A DNA stretch of 5,180 nucleotides from assembly GCA_020442505.1 (NCBI GenBank), contig JAGRJZ010000175.1, positions 1 to 5,180 on the forward strand, given 5' to 3'. Below the pieces are notes generated by a model. The model was not told the DNA's origin. It made no database searches and was given only the letters and a program-made list of their open reading frames with translations. Below are positions 1 through 4,987 of this stretch, one piece after another (position 1 is the stretch's first letter; every line of letters begins with the position of its first letter). The position numbers and the translations under genes were made by a program. Source of the DNA: Alphaproteobacteria bacterium (lineage in GTDB: Bacteria > Pseudomonadota > Alphaproteobacteria > Micavibrionales > Micavibrionaceae).

Positions 1-47
1 GACCCCTACGATGTCAACGTAGTGCTCTACCGCTGAGCTAACTGCCC
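1..47 (-). tRNA. tRNA-Val (anticodon GAC), 5' part, cut by the window edge
   Basis: Read on the minus strand, the sequence begins GGGCAGT (acceptor strand, 47-41), then TA at positions 8-9 and a D arm GCTC-AGCGGTA-GAGC. The anticodon arm follows, with stem CTACG/CGTAG (22-18 with 10-6) and loop TTGACAT (17-11). The anticodon GAC lies at 15-13, which reads GUC/GUU valine codons. The variable region starts GGGTC at the window edge. The T arm and the 3' acceptor strand lie outside the window, so whether CCA is encoded cannot be seen. The gene is transcribed leftward, away from the IS scar. Identity rests on the anticodon and the cloverleaf geometry. Confidence 0.93.
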
Positions 48-65
48 GCACCGGGGAAAGAGTAT

Positions 66-94
66 TTACTAATCAGTTGCGCTCGAAATTTCAA
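66..94 (-). promoter_or_regulatory. Candidate sigma-70 promoter of tRNA-Val
   Basis: On the minus strand TTGAAA (94-89) is followed after exactly 17 bp by TAGTAA (71-66). Initiation would fall near 59-60, about 12 nt before the tRNA 5' end, as expected for a short processed leader. The -35 box is good (5 of 6) and the -10 box is weak (3 of 6). The placement is what makes it credible. Confidence 0.4.
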
Positions 95-138
95 GCCTTT
101 TTTCCCTTACCACCCCTCAATTTTTCTGAGCGGGGATA

Positions 139-222
139 TTGATTAGCTATCCCATATCGTTTCGTCGCAAGGTTCTTGCGCAGATAGAAGAAGAGATGAG
201 CAAGCGTGGTGCTGCTCGTTTT
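139..222 (+). pseudogene. IS630-type transposase N-terminal fragment
   Basis: A reading frame starting at TTG 139 encodes about 28 residues that look like the first helix-turn-helix of IS630-family transposases: YPISFRRKVLAQIEE, then MSKRGAARF. This fits the family pattern of a basic FRRKV/LRxRV segment, an acidic turn and SxRxAAxxF. After F28 (220-222) the resemblance stops abruptly and the frame runs into DNA that is better read as an IS5-type transposase on the other strand. Everything C-terminal, including the DDE catalytic core, is absent, so this is a dead remnant. The original left end of the element may be at the TA of 108-109, upstream of ACCACCCCTCA, but no matching right end is present to prove it. 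Family assignment is by eye from a short stretch. Confidence 0.55.
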
Positions 223-374
223 TCCGGCGACAGGATAATGCGGCCTGATCCTCGCGAGCAGCCGATCCCACGTCATAACTGCTCCATCTCCTCCAGAAAA
301 CGCTCCGGCCGCGTCACTTTCTCCTGACGGCGAAACCCCTGTACTTCTCCGAAACGTCTCTGCTGCCTGACAAT
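220..374 (-). pseudogene. IS5-type transposase N-terminal fragment, frameshifted
   Basis: On the minus strand, two frames join to give the start of an IS5-group transposase. The first frame (about 374-276) reads RQQRRFGEVQGF, then EKVTRPERFLEEMEQL, and hits a stop. The second frame (276-220) continues MTWDRLLARIRPHYPVAGK. Together they match the family pattern GF...RK.TR..FL.EM..v.PW..L...I.PHYP.AG. The break is explained by loss of a single A: the sequence has CAGTTATGACGTGG where CAGTTAATGACGTGG would keep the frame. The initiation codon is not canonical (ATT at 374-372, or lost). The homology ends at the AGK where the family continues NGR.PY.LE.MLR, exactly at the junction with the IS630-type fragment. 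The DDE domain is missing, so no activity is expected. Confidence 0.7.
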
Positions 375-440
375 CCTCCGCTACTTCCGGTGAATCACCA
401 GAAACACCGTCGGGCAAGAAACTTGTTCAGGGGGCCTTAG
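220..440 (-). mobile_element. IS5-family left-end remnant with CTAA target half-site
   Basis: Upstream of the transposase remnant, the minus strand reads CTAA (440-437) and then GGCCCCCTGAACAAGT (436-421). IS5 itself begins with GG and has GAACAAGT at nearly the same offset in its terminal repeat, and it duplicates a YTAR target. Here GG abuts CTAA, which fits YTAR. The distance from this end to the transposase start is about 62-67 bp, close to that of IS5. About 215 bp of an element normally of 1 kb or more remain. The right end is gone, replaced by the IS630-type fragment. The end call is by recalled similarity and not by alignment. Confidence 0.55.
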
Positions 441-452
441 TGGTCCCCTCCA

Positions 453-490
453 CGGCGTCATCGTATTCATAGGAGGCTCGACGATGGCCG
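453..490 (-). terminator. Bulged hairpin downstream of yejF, possible terminator
   Basis: CGGC-gt-CATCGT (453-464) pairs with ACGATG-GCCG (481-490), giving a 10 bp stem with a 2-nt bulge and a 16-nt loop. On the minus strand it begins 16 nt after the yejF stop codon, where a transcription end would be expected. No U-tract follows, so it is at best an atypical terminator or an mRNA 3'-end stabiliser. Confidence 0.3.
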
Positions 491-505
491 GCAAACCAAT
501 TGCGC

Positions 506-2110
506 CTAGGGAGCCTTCAGATTCAGAGCGGCTTCCATCAGAGCTCTGGTGTAATCCTGTTGAGGGGCGTCGAAAATTTGCGCCGCTGGGCCGGATTCGA
601 CGATTTTCCCGTCCCTCATGACCACCAGATCATGCGCCATGGCCCGCACGACCCGCAGATCGTGGGAGATAAACAGATAGGCCAGGTCGTGCCGATCCTG
701 CAGATCGCGCAGAAGATCGACGATCTGGGCTTGTACGGACAGGTCGAGGGCGCTCGTAGGTTCGTCCAGTACCACAAAGTCCGGTTCCAGAACCATCGCG
801 CGGGCGATGGAGATCCGCTGACGCTGGCCACCGGAAAACTCGTGCGGATAGCGATGGCGCGTCGCGGGGTCGAGACTGACGTCTTCCAGGGCCTTGACGA
901 CCAGATCATCCCGTGCGGCCTTCGAAAGGTCTCTGCGATGGACGCGCAACCCCTCTCCGACGATCTGCGCGACGCTCATCCGGGGGGAGAGGGAGGAAAA
1001 CGGGTCCTGGAATACGATCTGCATATCCGCACGCAGGGGGCGCATTCGTTTGCGGTTGAAAGCGGAAATATCGGCGCCGTTATAGACGATCCGTCCGCGG
1101 GATCCGATCAGACGCAAGAGCCCCAGCCCGAGCGTCGTCTTGCCGCTGCCGCTTTCGCCGACGATCCCGAGGGTCTTGCCGCGTGCGATGCGCACGCTTA
1201 CGCCGTCCACGGCTTTGACCCATTGGGTCGGTTTACCGAAAAGGTTCCGGGCCTTGGGGAAATGGATTTTGACGTCTGTGGCGTCGACAAGCGTCTCGTC
1301 GTTCCCGCCCCGCGCGGCAGAGGGCGGTGCCGCTTTGGGCTGCGCGTTCAAAAGCATCTTCGTATAATCGTGAGTCGGATGGGCGAACAGCGTCTTGCCA
1401 TCGTTCTGCTCGACGATCGCGCCGCGCTTCATCACGCAGACGTAATCGGCCATCGTCTCGACGATCGTCAGATCATGAGTGATCAGGAGCAACGCCATGT
1501 TCAGGCGCTCCTTCAGATCGCGGAGCAAGGCCAGGATCTGCGCCTGAACAGTGACGTCCAGCGCGGTCGTCGGCTCGTCCGCTATCAGAATGTCCGGCGC
1601 GTTCGCCAGCGCCATGGCGATCATGACCCGTTGCCGCTGCCCGCCGGAAAGCTCGTGCGGATAGGCATTCAGACGGTCCTTCAGTCGCGGCAGGCCGACA
1701 AGGTCCAGCAATTCCAGCACCCGGGCGCGGGCCTGGTCCCGGGGCATGTTCTGGTGGAGGCGCAGGACCTCGCCGATTTGCCGCTCGATCGTATGCAGCG
1801 GATTGAGGGAGGTCATCGGCTCCTGGAAAATCATGCCGATGCGCTTGCCGCGGACGGTCTGCATGACGGCGTCCGGTGCGCCGACCAGCTCTCTACCGTC
1901 GAAAAGAATGGACGACTCCTTCGTATGCGCAGCCATGGGATAGGGCAAAAGCTGTAGAATGGACAAAGCCGTAACGGATTTGCCGCTGCCGCTTTCCCCG
2001 ACCAGCGCGACGGTCTGGCCTCTGTGAATGTCAAAGGAGACGTTTCTGACCGCCGGGGAGTCTTTAAAGTTGACGGACAGGTCACGGATTCTTAATAGTG
2101 CGTCGGACAT
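506..2110 (-). CDS. yejF: Peptide/microcin C-type ABC importer, fused double ATPase subunit YejF
   Basis: This 534-residue protein has two ABC ATPase domains in tandem, the size and order of E. coli YejF. It should power ATP-dependent import of oligopeptides (in E. coli also microcin C) through YejB/YejE with the binding protein YejA, on the cytoplasmic face of the inner membrane. Domain 1 shows Walker A GESGSGKS (38-45), Q-loop FQEP (95-98), LSGGQ (154-158), Walker B IADEP (176-180) and switch H212. Domain 2 shows GESGSGKT (318-325), FQDP (367-370), FSGGQ (425-429), LDEP (448-451) and H483. Both sites look catalytically complete. The oligopeptide-type segment HPTHDYTKMLLNAQP (244-258) links the domains. 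The start is supported by the conserved N-terminus, although no Shine-Dalgarno precedes it. The gene faces a ThiE-like gene with 41 bp between starts, so it is not directly preceded by yejE here. DppD/DppF-type ATPases are separate proteins, which favours YejF. Confidence 0.93.
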   Translation of the reverse strand: MSDALLRIRDLSVNFKDSPAVRNVSFDIHRGQTVALVGESGSGKSVTALSILQLLPYPMAAHTKESSILFDGRELVGAPDAVMQTVRGKRIGMIFQEPMTSLNPLHTIERQIGEVLRLHQNMPRDQARARVLELLDLVGLPRLKDRLNAYPHELSGGQRQRVMIAMALANAPDILIADEPTTALDVTVQAQILALLRDLKERLNMALLLITHDLTIVETMADYVCVMKRGAIVEQNDGKTLFAHPTHDYTKMLLNAQPKAAPPSAARGGNDETLVDATDVKIHFPKARNLFGKPTQWVKAVDGVSVRIARGKTLGIVGESGSGKTTLGLGLLRLIGSRGRIVYNGADISAFNRKRMRPLRADMQIVFQDPFSSLSPRMSVAQIVGEGLRVHRRDLSKAARDDLVVKALEDVSLDPATRHRYPHEFSGGQRQRISIARAMVLEPDFVVLDEPTSALDLSVQAQIVDLLRDLQDRHDLAYLFISHDLRVVRAMAHDLVVMRDGKIVESGPAAQIFDAPQQDYTRALMEAALNLKAP

Positions 2111-2117
2111 GCGGGGG

Positions 2118-2146
2118 AGTTTAGCCGGAAAAGAAGACGGAGTAAA
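2118..2146 (-). promoter_or_regulatory. Candidate yejF promoter, predicts a leaderless mRNA
   Basis: On the minus strand TTTACT (2146-2141) and TAAACT (2123-2118) are separated by 17 bp. Each matches 4 of 6 consensus positions. Initiation about 7 nt past the -10 box would fall on or next to the A of the ATG at 2110. This agrees with the absence of any purine-rich ribosome site in the sequence CTCCCCCGC before the start. Alternatively, transcription starts further upstream inside the divergent gene. Confidence 0.3.
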
Positions 2147-2151
2147 ACGAC

Positions 2152-2829
2152 ATGACAGATAAAGACACCAAAAAGGGCGCGCCGCCGGTTGGGCTGTGGA
2201 TACGGGTCGGGCCGGATCTGGCGGTAGAGGAGGTCATTCGTGATCTACGCCAGATCTTCTTCGTGATCAACGGCTCCGATTATGAACGTAACATGCACGT
2301 CGTGGAGATTATCGGCGACGGCGAGGATCCGGATTTCCGCGAAAAGGCGGCCTTCATCGCCGATTTCGCGAAACGGAGCGGAATAGCGACGCTGTACCGG
2401 GGCGATCCCTCTGTCGCGCGTGAGATAGACGTCGACGGTGTGACGCTGGAAACGCTCGAGGATCTTCCATGCGCTCGGGAACGATTTGGGGAGGACGGGA
2501 TTATCGGGCTGGCTTGCGGGACCTCTCGGGAGCAAGCCTGCGCCGCGCACGACGCCGCGCTGGATTTCGTGACCTTCGGAACCGGCGGCGCTGTCATGCC
2601 CAATCCGGAGGATTTGCGTTTTTGGACCATTCTGTCCGATAAGCCCGCCGTCATTGAGGGGCACGTGACAAACGATCATGCCGGGTATTGGGTGCGGGCG
2701 GGAGCGTCCTTCCTCGATTCCGGCGATTATATCTGGTCCCACGGCAAGGGCGTGATGCAAGGAACGGTCAATATGCTCTACGCGATCGACCTCGCTTTGG
2801 CAGAGATGGAAAAAGAGGGGCAGGCCTGA
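2152..2829 (+). CDS. ThiE/TenI-fold protein, thiamine phosphate synthase-like
   Basis: This 225-residue soluble protein has the layout of thiamine phosphate synthase (ThiE), a TIM barrel that joins the pyrimidine and thiazole halves of thiamine. Family landmarks in order are DVDGVTLE (93-100; usual form DGVHLGQ), ARERFGEDGIIGLACGTSREQA (108-129; usual form R..LG...IIG.S.H...EA), LDFVTFGTGG (138-146; usual form DYVGFGP) and KPAVIEGHVTNDHAGYWVRAGASFL (164-188; usual form P.vaIGGI...N......GA....). The fold is well supported. The catalytic annotation is not, because DGVH has become DGVT, the S.H histidine is Gly, the T.TK loop after the GTGG is not seen and GGI is EGH. It may be a paralogue with another substrate, a non-catalytic relative, or a diverged ThiE of the kind often labelled thiamine phosphate synthase in alphaproteobacteria. 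The start is supported by GGAG at 2139-2142, 9 nt before ATG. No thi gene or TPP riboswitch is visible nearby. Confidence 0.75.
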   Translation: MTDKDTKKGAPPVGLWIRVGPDLAVEEVIRDLRQIFFVINGSDYERNMHVVEIIGDGEDPDFREKAAFIADFAKRSGIATLYRGDPSVAREIDVDGVTLETLEDLPCARERFGEDGIIGLACGTSREQACAAHDAALDFVTFGTGGAVMPNPEDLRFWTILSDKPAVIEGHVTNDHAGYWVRAGASFLDSGDYIWSHGKGVMQGTVNMLYAIDLALAEMEKEGQA

Positions 2830-2854
2830 TCTGGCAGCTATCTTTTGTAAAATG

Positions 2855-2869
2855 ATTTGCAAATTGCAA
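2855..2869. promoter_or_regulatory. TTGCAA-A-TTGCAA element, possible activator site
   Basis: Two copies of the self-complementary hexamer TTGCAA (2857-2862 and 2864-2869) are separated by one A, and the left copy lies in the perfect 10-bp palindrome ATTTGCAAAT (2855-2864). It sits about 110 bp upstream of the sigma-54-like -12 element, within the usual range for an enhancer-type activator site. No known regulator consensus was recognised. In an AT-rich spacer it could also be chance. Confidence 0.3.
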
Positions 2870-2923
2870 AGAAATCTTCCCCTTAAGAATGACCAGAATA
2901 TTCGAGATCTCTTATCTATCTAT

Positions 2924-2929
2924 TATAAT
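2924..2929 (+). promoter_or_regulatory. Consensus -10 box TATAAT, alternative promoter
   Basis: A perfect TATAAT lies in the AT-rich spacer about 100 bp before the response regulator start. The hexamer 17 bp upstream (TTCGAG, 2901-2906) matches the -35 consensus only at TT. In such AT-rich DNA this may be a chance match, so it is given as a second-choice promoter for the regulator gene. Confidence 0.2.
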
Positions 2930-2962
2930 TGAATATTTCCGTCTGTCCCTTTTGTGAAAAAC

Positions 2963-2978
2963 TGGCAAGTCTTTTGCT
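2963..2978 (+). promoter_or_regulatory. Sigma-54 (RpoN)-type -24/-12 promoter before the response regulator
   Basis: The sequence TGGCAAG-TCTT-TTGCT matches the RpoN consensus TGGCACG-N4-TTGCW with one mismatch (A for C at the sixth base). The invariant GG (2964-2965) and GC (2976-2977) are separated by exactly 10 bp. Initiation would be near 2989, leaving a 5' leader of about 40 nt that contains the GGGAG ribosome site. Sigma-54 promoters need an AAA+ activator bound upstream, and a candidate site lies at 2855-2869. The match is by eye and not scored against a matrix. Confidence 0.5.
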
Positions 2979-3029
2979 CTCTTCCCTCTATAGTTTTATG
3001 AAAAAATAAAACAAAAAAGGGAGAGACAG

Positions 3030-3683
3030 ATGATGAAACTTTTATTGGCCGACGGGCAGCCGTTATTTCGTGACGCACTTGCCAACTATATTGCGCATGC
3101 GGAGGCGTCTTCCGTCATCGAGCATGCCGGCACGGGCGACGCGCTCTTTAAGGCGCTTGCGAAGAATCCGGCTTTTGATTTGCTGCTTGTCGATGTCGGG
3201 CTGGACGGATTTTCACCGGAGCGAGATATCTCCTCTCTAAAACGCGATTATCCGGATATCCGCATGGCTTTGCTGGCGGGGGAAGAACGATTGCCTCAGG
3301 CCCGGACGATGAACGGGAAGAAAAACACCGTCTCTGTGTTACCAAAAACCCTTTCGGGCAAGGCTTTTATGAAGGAAATTCGGCATATGCTGGCCAGCAG
3401 GCCAAAGCCGGGTGCATATGCGGAAAATGCTTTGCCGGTTTTGCAAAAAGAACAGCCTGCTGTTGAGCAAAGATCACCGACGAGTCTGACCCGCCGGGAA
3501 AAAGACGTCGTACCGTATCTGGTCGAAGGGGCCTCCAACAAGGAAATCGCGCGGGCGCTTGATCTTCAGGTCGTCACCGTCAAGATCCATGTGCGTAGTA
3601 TTTGCAACAAACTGGCGGCAAAAAACCGGACTCAGGCCGCGCTCGCGCTCCAGAAAATGAGGATAGAAGGACGGGCGTTGTAG
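3030..3683 (+). CDS. NarL/LuxR-type response regulator with degenerate receiver domain
   Basis: This 217-residue protein is a two-domain transcription regulator. Residues 1-120 form a CheY-like receiver and residues about 151-212 a LuxR/GerE helix-turn-helix. The DNA-binding part is canonical: LTRREKDVV (153-161), EGASNKEIARALDL (166-179), TVKIHVRSICNKL (183-195) and NRTQAAL (199-205). The receiver keeps D8, the likely phospho-acceptor D55 (LLLVDVG, 51-57) and K106 (LPK). However, the usual acidic pair is only one Asp (ADGQ), and the switch Thr/Ser after strand 4 is Ala (LLAG, 81-84). Phosphorylation signalling may therefore be altered or absent. A low-complexity linker with QKEQ and EQ runs (139-147) joins the domains. 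No partner histidine kinase is in view. GGGAG (3019-3023) serves either ATG 3030 or ATG 3033. Expression may depend on the sigma-54-like promoter at 2963-2978. The target genes are unknown. Confidence 0.88.
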   Translation: MMKLLLADGQPLFRDALANYIAHAEASSVIEHAGTGDALFKALAKNPAFDLLLVDVGLDGFSPERDISSLKRDYPDIRMALLAGEERLPQARTMNGKKNTVSVLPKTLSGKAFMKEIRHMLASRPKPGAYAENALPVLQKEQPAVEQRSPTSLTRREKDVVPYLVEGASNKEIARALDLQVVTVKIHVRSICNKLAAKNRTQAALALQKMRIEGRAL

Positions 3684-3706
3684 TAGCCAGAAGCGCCAAC
3701 AGTCTC

Positions 3707-3712
3707 TATAAT
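3707..3712 (+). promoter_or_regulatory. Consensus -10 box TATAAT before the CCA gene
   Basis: A perfect TATAAT lies in the 56-bp gap between the response regulator and the CCA gene. Initiation would be near 3719, about 20 nt before the start codon and upstream of its ribosome site. The hexamer at 17 bp spacing (TAGCCA, 3684-3689) is a poor -35, so co-transcription from the regulator gene is equally possible. Confidence 0.3.
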
Positions 3713-3723
3713 CCCGGGCAAAA

Positions 3724-3732
3724 AGGAAGAGG
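3724..3732 (+). promoter_or_regulatory. Ribosome binding site that sets the CCA gene start
   Basis: AGGAAGAGG ends 7 nt before ATG 3740. The open frame extends back to 3602 inside the response regulator, but that longer form has no comparable site and its extra 46 residues do not resemble the family. Confidence 0.65.
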
Positions 3733-3739
3733 TTCCCCG

Positions 3740-4987
3740 ATGCTTGCGCCCGTCCGCCAGATGACACCGCCCGCCTGGATGCAGGCGCTGGAGACCATCC
3801 GGGTCATGGCGGCTCTGAAGGCGGAGGACGGTTTCCCGGCTACGCTGTTTGTGGGGGGCTGTGTTCGTAATGCCCTTTTGGGCGCTCCCGTCGAGGATAT
3901 CGATATCGCCACAATTCTTCCGCCGGAGACCGTTATGGAGCGCCTTGCCCGTGCAGGCATCCACGTAATCCCGACCGGCCTCGCGCATGGAACCGTGACC
4001 GCCGTTTTAAACGGAAAATCGTTCGAAATAACGACCTTGCGAGTCGATGTGGAAACCTTCGGAAGGCGGGCCCGTGTTCGTTATACGGATGATTGGCACG
4101 CAGATGCGCGGCGCCGCGATTTTACGGTGAACAGCCTGTTTGCCGATGATGGGGGGTATATCTACGATCCGACCGGGCAGGGTCTTTCCGACCTCTCCGC
4201 GCGCCGGATCCGTTTCGTCGGCGACCCGGTTACGCGAATTCATGAGGATTATCTTCGTATTCTGCGTTTCTTCCGTTTTTATGCGCAATACGGCAAAGGC
4301 GAACCGGATTCCGATGCTCTGCTTGCGTGCCGCGAGCTTGCGGACAAATTGGCTCTCATTTCAAAGGAAAGGATAACGGCCGAGTTTCTAAAGATCGTTG
4401 CCGTCAGAGATCCTGTGAATACCCTTGAGATCATGATCGAAAACCGCATAGTGCCATCCCTTTTCGGCCCCGGTTATGACGGCGCGGTTATGGAGCGCCT
4501 CTGCGGATTTCAAAACCGGTACGACCTTTGTTCGCTTGAGGCGCGGCTTGTCGTGATCGCCGGGTTTTCCGAAGGCGCCTTCGAACATATGACGAGCGCG
4601 CTTGTTCTCTCGCTTGCCCGGCAAAGGAGCTGCCGGGGCTTGTTAACGCTCCTGCAAAAGCATGACGGGCTTATTACGGCCGCTCTTTCCGGAGAAAGTC
4701 AGACGCGGATTTTGATCTACCGTTACGGGGACGGATTGGCGGTCCAAGCGCTTTTCCTTGCGGCGGCGCGAGGGACGGACGCGCACCATCTACCGGATTT
4801 GTTGGCGCTTGTCCGTTCATGGACCCCGCCGACGTTTCCGCTGACGGGCGCGGATCTTCTTACGGCCGGCGTTCCGGAAGGCCCCGCTATCGGCCTGGCC
4901 ATGAAAACGGCTGAAGATTGGTGGGTGTCCGAAGATTTTCAGCCGGACCGTTCGGCTTGTCTTGAAAAGGCTCTCTCTACAGCTTAA
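3740..4987 (+). CDS. cca: CCA tRNA nucleotidyltransferase (class II)
   Basis: This 415-residue cytoplasmic enzyme builds or repairs the 3' CCA end of tRNAs from CTP and ATP without a template. The nucleotidyltransferase head shows GGCVRNALLG (39-48), the metal-binding EDIDIA (52-57, with D53 and D55), HGTVT (83-87) and RRRDFTVNSLF (124-134). The RRIRFVGDP (155-163) and HEDYLRILRFFRF (168-180) segments are the class II neck and nucleotide-recognition motifs, the latter with E169, D170 and R173. KERITAEFLKI (209-219) follows. The C-terminal body ends in FPLTGADLL and EDWW, as is common in alphaproteobacterial members. The related poly(A) polymerase PcnB is the main alternative. The C-terminal form and the length favour CCA addition. 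The gene follows the response regulator by 56 bp and its TAA overlaps the stop of the convergent gene. Confidence 0.92.
   Translation: MLAPVRQMTPPAWMQALETIRVMAALKAEDGFPATLFVGGCVRNALLGAPVEDIDIATILPPETVMERLARAGIHVIPTGLAHGTVTAVLNGKSFEITTLRVDVETFGRRARVRYTDDWHADARRRDFTVNSLFADDGGYIYDPTGQGLSDLSARRIRFVGDPVTRIHEDYLRILRFFRFYAQYGKGEPDSDALLACRELADKLALISKERITAEFLKIVAVRDPVNTLEIMIENRIVPSLFGPGYDGAVMERLCGFQNRYDLCSLEARLVVIAGFSEGAFEHMTSALVLSLARQRSCRGLLTLLQKHDGLITAALSGESQTRILIYRYGDGLAVQALFLAAARGTDAHHLPDLLALVRSWTPPTFPLTGADLLTAGVPEGPAIGLAMKTAEDWWVSEDFQPDRSACLEKALSTA

Larger units (their letters stand above)
48..505. other. Gene-free region between tRNA-Val and yejF, mostly IS debris
   Basis: This stretch of about 460 bp has no intact gene. 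From left to right it holds the tRNA promoter (66-94), a GC-flanked imperfect hairpin at 113-135 (CCCCTCA...TGAGCGGGG) that may belong to an IS end, the IS630-type fragment (139-222), the IS5-type fragment (220-436), and about 65 bp of unique sequence (441-505) downstream of the yejF stop with a bulged hairpin. Open frames of 62 and 108 codons here are the IS fragments read through their junction, not separate genes. Confidence 0.7.

Noticed and set aside
91..417. A 108-codon minus-strand frame as a novel gene
   Set aside because: Part of it is the out-of-frame IS5 remnant (true homology moves to another frame above position 276), and its far end is antisense to the IS630-type fragment.
429..449. 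Hairpin AGGGGGCC-TTAGT-GGTCCCCT as a terminator or small RNA
   Set aside because: It spans the proposed IS5 insertion edge at 436/437, has no U-tract on either strand, and is probably created by chance at the junction.
48..505. tmRNA, SRP RNA, RNase P RNA or 6S RNA in the gene-free region
   Set aside because: None of the hallmark sequences of these RNAs is visible, and most of the region is explained by IS remnants.
484..621. A 45-codon plus-strand frame with a good Shine-Dalgarno as a real small gene
   Set aside because: It lies almost wholly antisense to the conserved yejF 3' end and the peptide resembles nothing I know. It is listed only as a low-interest finding.
500..1957. Long plus-strand frame of 485 codons opposite yejF
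   Set aside because: It is a shadow of the GC-rich yejF codons. The minus strand has complete ABC ATPase motifs.
2821..2850. CAGGCCTG palindrome and following T-rich stretch as a terminator of the ThiE-like gene
   Set aside because: The palindrome has no loop, overlaps the stop codon, and the T-run is broken and too distant.
2245..2862. Minus-strand frame of 205 codons opposite the ThiE-like gene
   Set aside because: The plus-strand protein has clear barrel motifs and a ribosome site. The antisense peptide resembles no family.
3602..3739. N-terminal extension of the CCA enzyme by 46 residues
   Set aside because: It overlaps the response regulator out of frame, lacks a ribosome site and family similarity, whereas ATG 3740 has AGGAAGAGG at good spacing.
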